Shown here piece by piece: positions 1-7,230 of a stretch of DNA of 7,347 bases. A model generated the notes under the pieces. It made no database searches. It saw nothing but the letters and a program-made list of their open reading frames with translations, and was not told the origin of the DNA. How positions within the stretch are numbered: the first letter of the stretch is position 1; every line of letters begins with the position of its first letter. The stretch is from Silvimonas sp. JCM 19000 (GTDB lineage Bacteria > Pseudomonadota > Gammaproteobacteria > Burkholderiales > Chitinibacteraceae). The translations under genes were made by a program, and so were the position numbers. Where the stretch lies: contig BBFD01000207.1 of assembly GCA_001313065.1 (NCBI GenBank), positions 1 to 7,347 of the forward strand, given 5' to 3'.

Positions 1-57
1 GCTATCACTCACACTGGTCATTCAGCTGTGCAGACTCAGCCGCTGCATACCTTCTAA
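1..57 (+). CDS. possible C-terminal tail of an upstream gene (partial)
   Basis: The first reading frame is open from the window edge and ends at a TAA at 55-57, giving an 18-residue tail. It could be the end of a gene that starts outside the window. It is too short to recognise and could equally be chance. A gap of 104 bases follows before the next start codon. Confidence 0.2.
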   Translation, partial: AITHTGHSAVQTQPLHTF

Positions 58-146
58 GATAAAAGCAGTCCGGCCGCGAAGGTGGGCTTGTCTATTCCGG
101 CTAACACCGACGCCTGTAACGCGCCGCGCATGCCGAACAGGGCGCG

Positions 147-153
147 AAGGAGG
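147..153 (+). promoter_or_regulatory. strong Shine-Dalgarno site for the 64-residue protein
   Basis: AAGGAGG lies 8 bases before the ATG at 162. It is an essentially ideal anti-16S match and supports both the gene and its start. Confidence 0.8.
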
Positions 154-161
154 GCGCATCC

Positions 162-356
162 ATGAGTCGTATTCCCGCTAATGTGGCCGTGCCTGATTGC
201 ACGCGATGCGCGCATTACCACATCACTTACGATCCCAAATTTCCCTACGGTTGCCGCGCCCTCAATTTCAAGAGCAAGCGCAAGCCACAACTTGATGTAA
301 TTGAGGCCTCTCTGGAGCCCTGTCACACCTTCACGCCCAAGCCGCCACGCGCTTAG
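162..356 (+). CDS. small conserved four-cysteine protein, function unknown
   Basis: This encodes a 64-residue soluble protein with no signal peptide and no membrane segment. It has a CxxC pair (C13, C16) followed by H18 and H20, then C31 in a YGC motif, a basic KSKRK stretch at 37-41, and C54 near the end. The layout suggests a small metal-binding fold, zinc or Fe-S, but that is inference. I recall very similar short proteins in betaproteobacteria with the same PDCxRCxHY start and PYGCxA centre. Some database entries may call them uracil-DNA glycosylase, but the protein is far too short for that enzyme. It is one of only two complete genes here without an apparent frameshift. The start is fixed by the AAGGAGG site, and it converges on the iron receptor gene downstream. 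Confidence 0.8.
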   Translation: MSRIPANVAVPDCTRCAHYHITYDPKFPYGCRALNFKSKRKPQLDVIEASLEPCHTFTPKPPRA

Positions 357-434
357 CTACCGAGGTAGGTGACAAGGCCCCGGAACGGTTGCGCTTGCTC
401 CTGAGGCGGGTCACCGCTCCGTGGTCCACTCCAT

Positions 435-458
435 GCAAAAAACCCGAGCGCCTGCTCG
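435..458 (-). terminator. possible second terminator, leftward
   Basis: Read on the minus strand, a 5-bp GC stem (CGAGC/GCTCG, loop AGGC) at 445-458 is followed by GG and then six T. It lies about 65 bases beyond a stronger leftward terminator, so it may be a backup for the receptor gene. The stem is short. No gene is seen between the two. The rest of 357-521 shows nothing else I can support. Confidence 0.45.
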
Positions 459-521
459 CGTCCTGCGCCAGCCATAGCCATCGTCGGTTCATCAAACCTT
501 CTATCCCAACGCAGTCGGCAT

Positions 522-551
522 AAAAAAAAGGCCCACTTTTCAGTGGGCCTT
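522..551 (-). terminator. intrinsic terminator of the siderophore receptor gene
   Basis: A 9-bp stem, AAGGCCCAC (528-536) with GTGGGCCTT (543-551), encloses a 6-base loop. On the minus strand it runs directly into a tract of T (plus-strand A run starting at 522). It sits 50 bases past the receptor stop codon, and its orientation fits transcription from that gene. Confidence 0.85.
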
Positions 552-600
552 AATCGCTCTGCTAAAAGCGCTTTTCAAACGAACAACAGCAAGAAAAAAA

Positions 601-2774
601 TCAGAAGTCGACGGTTGCGCTGACCGATGCGGTACGGGGTGCGCCCACAGTCAGGTAGCCGTAGCCGGGATAGCCGCCCACCGAAGCCCAATAGGAACGA
701 TTGAACACGTTATCCAGACGAGCGCGCAGTGTAACCGGACGACCACTCCACTCGGTGGCATAAGCCACGCCCAGGTCCAGGCGCGTCCAGCTCGGTACTT
801 CCAGGGTGTTCAGATCATTGGCATAGGCGGAGCCGGTATAGATCACGCGCGCGTTAGCCGACAGGCCGGCGATCTGTTTGATGTCCCAATCGACGCCCAT
901 ATTGGCTTGCGTTGTGGGCACACCAATTACACGCTTGTCTTCAGTGGTATCGGAGCCGGTATTTTTTCTGACGCGCATCCAGCCAGGTCACGCCGCCCAG
1001 CACGCGCAGGCCCGGCATGGCCACGCCATATACGGTCAGTTCGGCGCCTTCGTGGCGATCTTCGCCCGACGAGCTGAAATAGGAGTCGCTGTTCAGAATC
1101 GAACGCGGCTTGGTGGTGCTGAACAGCGCCAGGCCAGCGCCCAGACGGCCGCCGTCATATTTGACGCCGATTTCCTTTTGCTTGGACACGAACGGCGACA
1201 GCATTTCGCCACGGTTGGTGGCGGTGCTGGGCGCGGTATCGCCCTGCGCCAGACCTTCGATGTAGTTGGCGTACAGCGAAACCTGTTTGATCGGCTTGTA
1301 CACAATGGCCACGGCCGGGCTGACACGGCTCTTGATATAGGCCGGATCAGCGGCTTGCGTGTTGTAGGCGTAATTGGTGATGTCGAAGTGCTGATAACGC
1401 GCACCGGCAGTGACCAGCACCTGGTTGTCCAGCAGCGATACGGTATCGCCCGCAGCCACACTGGTCAGACGCACGATGCCGGTGGTGAGCGGCGTATCCA
1501 GCGTATTGCCAAGGAAGGCGCTGCTGGAGATGGCTGGATCAGCATACGACGTCGGCGTATAGATGCTGGTGTTCAGGGTGTTGGAGTAATCCATCGCATA
1601 AGCGTTGTCTTTCTTCAACTGGAAGAAGCTGCCAGCGACCACCCATTCATGCCAATCGAGCCGGTTTTGAACTTGCCGCGCAGGCCGGTTTCGGCGGTAT
1701 CAACGCGATCGTCACGCGTGTTATCAAAGCGATAGACCGTGCCATCGCCCGCATTGTCGGTGACCGTCATATTGGCCAGCGAATTGGCTTCGTGGCTGCG
1801 GCGTGCGCCATAAGCGGCCCAGCCGGTGATGTTGTCGGTAAAGTCGTATTCGCCGCGCAAGGTGCCGAAGGTATCGCGCTCGTTGGAGTAGCTCCACGGT
1901 TGCGCAAAGTTCTTGCTGGCATCCGGTGCGGACGGCATGACGGTCACGCCAGCGCCGAGCGTGACACTCGGACGCGTTTCTTTCAGGCGGTTGCTTTGCT
2001 GGCCCACGTCGGCGGAGATCCGCGCGTTTTCACCACGCCAGTCCAGGCCCACCGACATCACGGCGGTAGCGGCTTTTTCATCATCGATGCTGGTGCCGCC
2101 ACCGGTGTAGCCGGCGTTGACACGCAAACCGATGCTCTTGTCCGGGCCAAAGCGGCGCGCGATATCGGCGCTAACCGTGCCGGCGCCGCCGCTGGCTACG
2201 CCCACGGTGACTTCGTTCAGGTCGGTATTGGGCGCACGCTTGGGCAGCAGGTTAATCGAGCCACCAATGCCACCGCCATTGGGCGCTGCGCCGGTCAAGA
2301 AGCCGGTGGCGCCTTGCAGTACTTCAACGCGTTCAAACAGTTCGGTCGCGATGTATTGGCGTGGCAGCAGACTGTACAGGCCGTTGTAGGCGATATCGTC
2401 GGAGCTCAGGATAAAGCCGCGGATGAAATACGATTCCTGGAAATTGCCGAAGCCACGGGCAACCCGTACACCCGGTGCGTTCTCCAGCACGTCGCCAACG
2501 CCATGAGCTTGTTGTTCCTGGATCAGCTCGTTGGTATAGGCGGTGATGGCAAACGGCGTATCCATATTGTTCTTGCTGCCGAGGATACCGGCACGGCCGC
2601 CCTTGGCAACCTGGCCACCGGCATAGGCCGGTTGCAGACCGTCTTTGGAGGCATCGGCACTGGCCGTGACCACGACAGCTCCAGGGCCTCGGGGGTTGCG
2701 GTGTCGGCAGCGTGGGCAAGCGACATCTGGCAGCAGATGGCGACGGCCATCGCGATTGGCGTACGTTTTTTCAT
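601..2774 (-). CDS. TonB-dependent siderophore receptor (three apparent frameshifts)
   Basis: This is an outer-membrane beta-barrel that imports ferric siderophores using TonB energy. The start at 2774 gives a clear signal peptide (MKKRTPIAMAVAICCQ through SLAHA, cleavage near residue 22) and has AGGA upstream. A TonB box (AVVVTA, about residues 33-38) and a plug domain with YFIRGF and RVEVLQGATGFLTG follow, then barrel strands ending in the outer-membrane signature VSATVDF with terminal Phe. There is no N-terminal STN signalling domain, so it should not act as a FecA-type transducer. The frame breaks near 2684-2686 (one C too few on the coding strand), near 1651-1653 (one G/C too few) and at 962-967 (one A too many on the coding strand). 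Corrected, it is 724 residues, normal for TonB-dependent siderophore receptors. The upstream in-frame ATG at 2793 belongs to the frame after the first break and would lose the signal peptide. Which siderophore it takes cannot be told from sequence. A Fur box lies upstream. Confidence 0.9.
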
Positions 2775-2801
2775 CGTTATCTTTATCCTGCATACAAAAG
2801 T

Positions 2802-2837
2802 GCCCTCAAGCTGACCTTGTGAGTCAGAAAAGAGGGC
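2802..2837 (-). promoter_or_regulatory. stem-loop in the receptor mRNA leader
   Basis: On the minus strand GCCCTC, TTTT, CTGAC, a 7-base loop, GTCAG, CTT, GAGGGC form two stacked perfect stems (6 and 5 bp) separated by a small internal loop. The structure ends 27 bases before the receptor start codon, just upstream of the ribosome binding region. It could stabilise the mRNA or affect translation. Only ACTTTTG follows, so a terminator function is doubtful. Confidence 0.5.
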
Positions 2838-2871
2838 GGTTAGAGCTAAAAGCGGGCACAGCGCTTCAATT

Positions 2872-2896
2872 GCTAATAAGAATAATTCCTATTAGC
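2872..2896 (-). promoter_or_regulatory. Fur box upstream of the siderophore receptor
   Basis: The 19-mer AATAAGAATAATTCCTATT at 2875-2893 matches the classical Fur pattern AATGAGAATCATTCTCATT at 15 of 19 positions. The 25-bp span is palindromic at 11 of 12 pairs around 2884. It lies about 100 bases upstream of the receptor ATG, so Fur with Fe(II) should repress the receptor. I could not place the -35 and -10 elements with confidence. Confidence 0.85.
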
Positions 2897-2961
2897 TGTT
2901 TAGGGAAGATTGCTTACAAAATAATGGACCCAGGGATTTCGCCAATCGGCGCATAGGCAGG

Positions 2962-2989
2962 CAAACAAAAGGGCCACGAACGTGGCCCT
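2962..2989 (-). terminator. intrinsic terminator of the STAS gene
   Basis: An 8-bp stem, AGGGCCAC (2970-2977) with GTGGCCCT (2982-2989) and a 4-base loop, is followed on the minus strand by TTTGTTTG. It begins 30 bases beyond the STAS stop codon, and its orientation fits that gene. It also separates it from the receptor gene promoter. Confidence 0.75.
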
Positions 2990-3018
2990 ATGACGCATTG
3001 CAGCAAGCAGATCAGGAT

Positions 3019-3327
3019 TTACTGAATTTCAAAAAAAATCCGGCCAAAGCAAGCGATGTCGAGTGTGGCTTTTACGCTCGCCGAGCAATTCACCAAGGTC
3101 AGCGCCTTGTGCGCGCTGGATGCTTTTTCCTTGATCAGCAGCAAGATGCCCAGGCCCGTGCTGTCGACGTAATCCACGCCGCCAAAATCCAGCAGGATCT
3201 GATCAAGCGCCTGGTTGCCGTTCACCGTATCGACGGCAGCGCGCAAGTCTGCCTGCATGCTGAAATCATAAGCGCCAGTCAGCAGAACCCGGCCGGTTGA
3301 ACCTTCCACAAAAGTTTGTACTGCCAT
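3019..3327 (-). CDS. STAS-domain protein, anti-anti-sigma factor type
   Basis: This is a 102-residue single-domain STAS protein related to SpoIIAA and RsbV. These cytoplasmic proteins switch partners according to phosphorylation of a conserved serine. The motif VDYVDSTGLG places the expected phospho-acceptor at S56, followed by a hydrophobic helix (ILLLIKEK). The start at 3327 gives the normal N-terminus, with GGGAG about 11 bases upstream; the reading frame stays open to 3408, but that extension has no homologous look. No dedicated serine kinase or PP2C phosphatase is in view, so its partners are unknown. It lies 117 bases downstream of the histidine kinase on the same strand and may be co-transcribed. 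The coding strand has a T8 run near the C-terminus (3031-3038); the last four residues would change if that run length were wrong. Confidence 0.85.
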   Translation of the reverse strand: MAVQTFVEGSTGRVLLTGAYDFSMQADLRAAVDTVNGNQALDQILLDFGGVDYVDSTGLGILLLIKEKASSAHKALTLVNCSASVKATLDIACFGRIFFEIQ

Positions 3328-3444
3328 GATAAGTAAATCTCCCGAGTGCAGGCGCCAGAGTAAGCCACGCCCTGCAGCACCGTAACTGAGGGCGACCCGG
3401 CTTTGCACCGGGGTTTGTCCTACAACTTGTAAAGTTAGGCGCGC

Positions 3445-4637
3445 TTAATGCAGCAAACGTTGCGGCGTGAGCGGCAGGGTGAAAGTAAAGCGCGTTTGTT
3501 CCGCATCCGAAATCACCTCCAGCTGGCCGCCATGTGAGCGGGCGATTTCATTAACGATATACAGCCCCAGCCCAAGCCCGGTCTCGGGTGCAGTCGAGGC
3601 GCCGCGCCAGTACGGCTTGAACAGATGAGGCAAGGTCTGCGCCGGGATCGGGCTACCGCCGTTGCTGACACTGATACTCAAGCAATCGTGCAAGACCCGG
3701 GCTTCCACTCGCACCGGCATCGCTGGTGCGCCGTGCACCAGCGCGTTGGTCATCAGATTGGCCAGCAGTTGGCAAATCCGGGTCGGGTCGCAGAACACCT
3801 GTGTTTCGATCTGGATGTGCGTCTGGATCGTACGCTGCTCAAAACTGCTTTGTAGTTCGGCCGCGACCTGGCGTAAGTCGGCACCCAGCGTATCGGTCCA
3901 GCGCCGCGTCAGCACGATGCCGCCGCCCATGCGGCCACGCGCAAAATCCAGTACGTCGTCGACCAGCGCCGAGATGCGGGCGCCGCTTTTGCGTATCCGC
4001 AGCAGGATGGCGGCGGTGGATTCGTCAAACGGCCGCTTCAGCAAGACGTCCGCCCCATCAGGATCGAAGCCAGCGGGGTACGCAGATCGTGGCCAAGGAC
4101 GGCGATAAATTGTTCGCGCAATTCGGCCGTCTCTTGCGCGTTGAGCAGGGCGGCGCGGCTGGCCCGTAATTCGTCTTCGGTTTGCAGCTGCGTCGAGATC
4201 AGTTGCGAGAACAGATTGAAAGTGTTGACGGTGGCGCTGTCGGAAACCTGGGCGGGCAAGGGGTCGAGCGCGCACAGCGTGCCAAAGTATTCGCCATCGC
4301 GCCGATACAGCGGAATCGAAATATAACTTTCGAATCCATACATGGCCGGGCAGGGATGATCGCGGAAATGCGAGTCCTCGCTGACATGATCGATAACCAC
4401 GCCGGCCTGGGTATCGCGCACCACGCTGCACAAGGTGGTGGCCACTTGTAATTCATCGCCCGGAGTCAGGCCAAACGAGATTGCATCGTGTACTGCACAC
4501 ACGGTCCAGCGGTCCTGCGTGACGCGCGCGACGCAGGCAAAACGCATGCCCGTGGTCTGGGCGATGACTTGCAGGATAGTGGGGACGGCTTCGATGGACT
4601 GGATGGCGGCGACGTCATCGGCGATCGGATCATGCAT
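3445..4637 (-). CDS. GAF-domain sensor histidine kinase (one apparent frameshift)
   Basis: This is a soluble sensor kinase with no membrane segments. A GAF domain (about residues 15-150, with the typical YFGTLCALD strand) is followed by a short coiled linker. The HisKA H-box is AVLGHDLRTPL with phospho-acceptor H183. The HATPase domain has an N-box LLANLMTNALVHG (N294, N298), a G1-like SNGGSPIP and a G2 loop GLGLGL at 354-359. In the G1 region the usual Asp of DxGxG is replaced by Asn (N326), a variant I believe is common in GAF kinases of this type. One frameshift at the C4 run 4053-4056 (one base too few) separates H-box and ATPase parts; corrected length is 397. The start at 4637 (MHDPIADD) best fits the GAF boundary, but its ribosome binding site is weak and an upstream start is possible. 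There is no receiver domain, and no response regulator gene is in the window, so the output partner is unknown. The ligand of the GAF domain cannot be inferred. Confidence 0.88.
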
Positions 4638-4704
4638 TGCTTGGCGCTGCCTTATTTTGCCGCGCGGGGACGCGTGCGAGGTGTAACAGGGGTGGGCTTG
4701 TGGC

Positions 4705-4727
4705 CGCAGTGAAACTGTATCACTGCG
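4705..4727. repeat. 8-bp inverted repeat in the kinase leader
   Basis: CGCAGTGA and TCACTGCG flank a 7-base spacer. The repeat lies 68 bases upstream of the kinase start. It could be a DNA operator or an RNA hairpin in the kinase leader. No T tract follows on either strand, so it is not an intrinsic terminator. Confidence 0.45.
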
Positions 4728-4833
4728 TAGCCGGCCCCGCACCCAATGACTTGATCGCAAAACGTTTTTTTATGCCTGGATGTAACGAAACCGCGGGCCG
4801 CTGTCGCGCGCACGCGTCATGCCAGCGCATGCT

Positions 4834-4867
4834 TAACATGTGAATGTTACAGAAAATCGTATTTTCT
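4834..4867. promoter_or_regulatory. two adjacent palindromes upstream of the efe Fur box
   Basis: TAACAT-GTGA-ATGTTA (4834-4849) is followed after one base by AGAAAAT-CGT-ATTTTCT (4851-4867). Both are perfect inverted repeats, and they end about 10 bases before the Fur box. They look like sites for one or two dimeric regulators, but the regulator is unknown and neither is a Fur-type sequence. Confidence 0.45.
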
Positions 4868-4876
4868 ACACTTCCA

Positions 4877-4895
4877 AATGCGAATCGTTTGCATT
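4877..4895 (+). promoter_or_regulatory. Fur box of the efe operon
   Basis: AATGCGAATCGTTTGCATT matches AATGAGAATCATTCTCATT at 15 of 19 positions and has perfect 5-bp outer arms (AATGC/GCATT). It overlaps the -35 element of the predicted promoter, a standard position for Fur repression. Confidence 0.85.
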
Positions 4896-4917
4896 AAGCC
4901 GGCGGCAGGCTTAATAT
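4889..4917 (+). promoter_or_regulatory. sigma-70-like promoter of the efe operon
   Basis: A -35-like TTGCAT (4889-4894) and a -10-like TAATAT (4912-4917) are separated by exactly 17 bases. Transcription should start near 4923-4925, leaving a leader of about 28 bases before the EfeU ATG. Overlap of the -35 with the Fur box strengthens the call. Confidence 0.65.
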
Positions 4918-4951
4918 TCCGCGTCGACTATCAAAATTCCCGCTTATCAGA

Positions 4952-5789
4952 ATGCTCGTACCTTTTTTGATCATGCTGCGCGAAGCATGGAAGCCGCGCT
5001 CATCGTCGGCATCATTGCCAGTTACCTGAAACAGTCCGGCCGTGGCAGCTATATGCCGCTGGTGTGGGCGGGCGTTGGCATCGCGCTGGTGCTGTGTCTG
5101 GGTTTGGGCCTGGGCATCAATGCCGCTGAAGGCCAATTTCCGCAAAAGCAGCAGGAATTGTTTGAAGGCATCGTCGCGCTGATTGCGGTCATTATCCTGA
5201 CCTCGATGGTGTTCTGGATGAAGCAGGCGGCCCGTTCCATCAAGGCGCATCTGCATGATTCGATTGATCACGCGCTCAATAAAGGCAAGGGCCAGGCCTG
5301 GGCCTTGATCGGCATGGTGTTCTTTGCCGTGGCGCGCGAAGGTCTTGAATCAGTGTTCTTTTTTTTGATGGCGGCGTTCCAGCAGGACGTGGGCATTGCT
5401 GCCCCGATCGGTGCCGTACTTGGCTTGCTGGTGGCCACGGCCCTGGGTTTTGCGATTTACCAGGGCGGTGTTCGTCTCGATTTGCGCAAATTCTTTCGCT
5501 GGACCGGCATTTTTTATCGTCTTTGTGGCGGCCGGCTTGCTGGCCGGTGCGGTCAAGGCTTTCCACGAAGCCGGGCTGTGGAATGGCCTGCAAGGCATTG
5601 CTTTTAATCTGCAGCACACACTGCCTTCAGATAGCCCGCTGGGCGTGATTCTGGGCGGTATGTTTGGCTATCAGGACGCCCCGACCGTGGGCGAGCTGCT
5701 GGCTTGGGTGTTGTTCCTGGTGCCTGCGCTGTATCTGTTTCTGGCCAGCAATAAAAAAGCCGGTGACCAACCCGGCAGTTACCGCCTGA
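4952..5789 (+). CDS. efeU: EfeU/FTR1-family iron permease (two to three apparent frameshifts)
   Basis: This is an inner-membrane iron permease, homologous to yeast Ftr1p, moving iron into the cytoplasm. Both hallmark REXXE motifs are present: REGMEAALIV at residues 10-14 (rebuilt across the first break) and REGLESVFFF at 129-133. Hydrophobic helices fit the seven-segment family topology. The frame breaks near 4985 (one G too few) and in the T6 run 5510-5515 (one T too many; the repaired join reads FRWTGIFIVFVAAGLL). As given, the frame then runs to a stop at 5893. Removing one A from the A6 run 5753-5758 instead ends the protein at a TGA at 5787-5789, for 278 residues, close to E. coli EfeU. 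I prefer that end. The start ATG at 4952 has no obvious Shine-Dalgarno site. It is first in the operon, behind the Fur-controlled promoter. Confidence 0.9.
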
Positions 5790-5874
5790 GCGCCCGTTCT
5801 TCCCGGATTTACCGAATAAATACGCTGTGCAAAAAACCTGCTGTTTTTTTTGAAAAAACAAGAAAGCGATCCCT

Positions 5875-5879
5875 GAGGA
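5875..5879 (+). promoter_or_regulatory. ribosome binding site of efeO
   Basis: GAGGA lies 10 bases before the ATG at 5890 and supports that start. Confidence 0.6.
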
Positions 5880-5889
5880 AATCACCCAA

Positions 5890-7083
5890 ATGAACGTCCG
5901 CTCCACACTCAAACCGTCGTTGGCGCTGGCCCTGCTGGCCGCGCTCACCGCATGCGAAAAGCCGTCCGCACCTGCTGCTGATACCGCTGCTTCTGCGCCT
6001 GCTGCTTCGACCGCCGCTGCTGCTCCGGCTGGCAAGCCGGGCGAATACACCGTCGTCATCAAGGACGAAGGTTGCGAGAGCAATGCGCTGAGCGTTCCCG
6101 CAGGCAAGAGCACGTTCAAGATTGTGAACAAGAGCTCGCGCGCCGTGGAGTGGGAAATCCTCAAGGGCGTGATCGTGGTGGAAGAGCGCGAGAACATTGC
6201 ACCGGGCTTTACCCAGAGCCTGAGCGCAGATCTGCAAGCCGGTGATTACGACATCACCTGCGGTCTGTTGAGCAACCCCAAAGGCAAGCTGACCGTCACC
6301 GCCAACGGCGCCCAACCGGCTGCGGCCGGCCCGTCGCTGGATGCGCTGAACCAGCCGCTGACCGATTACAAAACCTATGTTGCGGGCGAAGTCAGCGCGC
6401 TGGTGGATGCCACCGCCAAATTCACCGCCGCCATCAAGCGGGCAAGCTGAAAGAAGCGCAAGCGCTGTACGCGCCGACCCGCCAGCATTACGAGCGCATC
6501 GAGCCGATCGCTGAGCTGTTCAGCGATCTGGACAAGTCGATGGATGCGCGTGCTGACGACTTCAAAGACAAAGAAAAAGATCCGACCTTCACCGGCTTCC
6601 ACCGCCTTGAGTACGCGCTGTTTACTGAGAAGTCGACCAAGGGGCTGGATGAGCTGGCCGACAAGCTGGCTGCTGATACGCAAGAACTGAAAAAAGCGCG
6701 TCGACACGCTGGCTTTCCCGCCCAAGAAACTGGTGGGTGGCGCGGCTGAGCTGATTGAAGAAGTAGCCAAGACCAAGATCAGTGGCGAAGAAGATCGTTA
6801 CAGCCATACCGATCTGTGGGACTTCCAGGCCAACGTCGACGGCGCCAAAAAAAGGTGTATGACCTGCTGCGTCCGCTGGTGGACAAGGCCGACGCCACGT
6901 TGTCGCCCAAGATCGATGCCAACTTCAAGGAAGTGGACGATCTGCTGGCCAAATACAAGAAGGGTGATGGCTACGTCAGCTACGAAAAAAGTGACCGAAG
7001 CCGATCGTAACGCGCTCAAGGGCCCGATCACCGCGCTGGCAGAAGATCTGTCCAAGCTGCGCGGCACGCTGGGTATGGATTGA
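5890..7083 (+). CDS. efeO: EfeO iron-uptake protein, cupredoxin plus M75 (four apparent frameshifts)
   Basis: This is the periplasmic iron-binding component of the Efe system. The N-terminus (residues 1-21) ends in LTAC, a good lipobox with C22, so this EfeO is probably a lipoprotein; the E. coli protein is soluble in the periplasm. An Ala/Pro-rich linker (about 25-48) leads to the EfeO-type cupredoxin domain (about 50-138), with C62, the VEERENIAPGF block and C124 in DITCGL. The M75/imelysin-like domain (about 150-396) carries the HxxE motif as GFHRLEYALF (H238, E241). The frame breaks near 6438 (one G too few), at A6 6690-6695 (one too many), at A7 6847-6853 (two too many or one too few) and at A6 6985-6990 (one too many). 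Corrected length is about 396 residues, similar to other two-domain EfeO proteins. It follows efeU by about 100 bases and shares its promoter as far as can be seen. Confidence 0.92.
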
Positions 7084-7141
7084 TGCGCTAAGGCGGGCGC
7101 GTAAAGGCGGGGCTGTGGCCGCGCCGCTACCGACCTGCTAT

Positions 7142-7162
7142 GCCCGGTGCTTTGCACCGGGC
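7142..7162 (+). terminator. hairpin between efeO and efeB
   Basis: GCCCGGTGC, loop TTT, GCACCGGGC form a perfect 9-bp stem in the 147-base gap after efeO. The following bases are GTTGTCGC, a poor T tract, so it is probably a partial terminator or an mRNA-stabilising hairpin that lowers efeB expression relative to efeUO. A real end of transcription is less likely, because no promoter for efeB is apparent. Confidence 0.5.
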
Positions 7163-7230
7163 GTTGTCGCATCTGGCACCCGGCAAAAAAAGCGGTAATT
7201 TTTAACATTTGATAGAAAGAAGTTCGCATC

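Larger units (their letters stand above)
4638..4951. other. divergent intergenic region between kinase and efe operon
   Basis: This 314-base gap carries the control region of the efe operon and presumably that of the kinase. It contains an inverted repeat at 4705-4727, two adjacent inverted repeats at 4834-4849 and 4851-4867, a Fur box at 4877-4895 and a promoter at 4889-4917. An A4-C-G-T7 stretch with a 10-bp AAAACGTTTT palindrome lies at 4759-4771. I could not place the kinase promoter. Open frames here are short and have no ribosome binding sites. Confidence 0.7.

Noticed and set aside
564..575. 12-bp perfect palindrome AAAAGCGCTTTT between the receptor stop and its terminator
   Set aside because: It has no loop for an RNA hairpin and no promoter nearby; likely chance in an A/T-rich gap.
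878..1735. Long rightward open frame of 285 codons opposite the receptor gene
   Set aside because: It is an antisense shadow of the receptor, which has a signal peptide, TonB box and barrel signature; the shadow has no ribosome binding site or recognisable domain.
1792..2814. Rightward open frame of 340 codons, Ala/Gly-rich
   Set aside because: Also antisense to the receptor coding region; composition is typical of an opposite-strand GC-rich shadow.
3396..3431. Small inverted repeats between kinase and STAS genes (CCCGG/CCGGG and TACAACTTGTA)
   Set aside because: The arms are only 5 bp and there is no T tract on the minus strand after the hairpin, so neither a terminator nor an operator is supported.
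5831..5858. A6, T8 and A6 runs that could form alternative A/U hairpins before efeO
   Set aside because: The pairs are only A-U with one G-C, and run lengths in this sequence are unreliable; no sound terminator or switch can be claimed.
5790..5893. C-terminal extension of EfeU to a stop overlapping the efeO start
   Set aside because: It adds about 35 polar residues unlike the family and depends on the A6 run at 5753-5758; one A fewer ends the protein at the usual length.
5604..6197. Leftward open frame of 197 codons across the efeU-efeO junction
   Set aside because: Antisense to efeU and efeO; low-complexity Ala/Ser content mirrors the EfeO linker.
601..7083. Reading the broken genes as true pseudogenes of a decaying iron locus
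   Set aside because: All motifs, lengths and regulatory sites are intact, and there are no clear internal nonsense changes, only single-base run-length type shifts.
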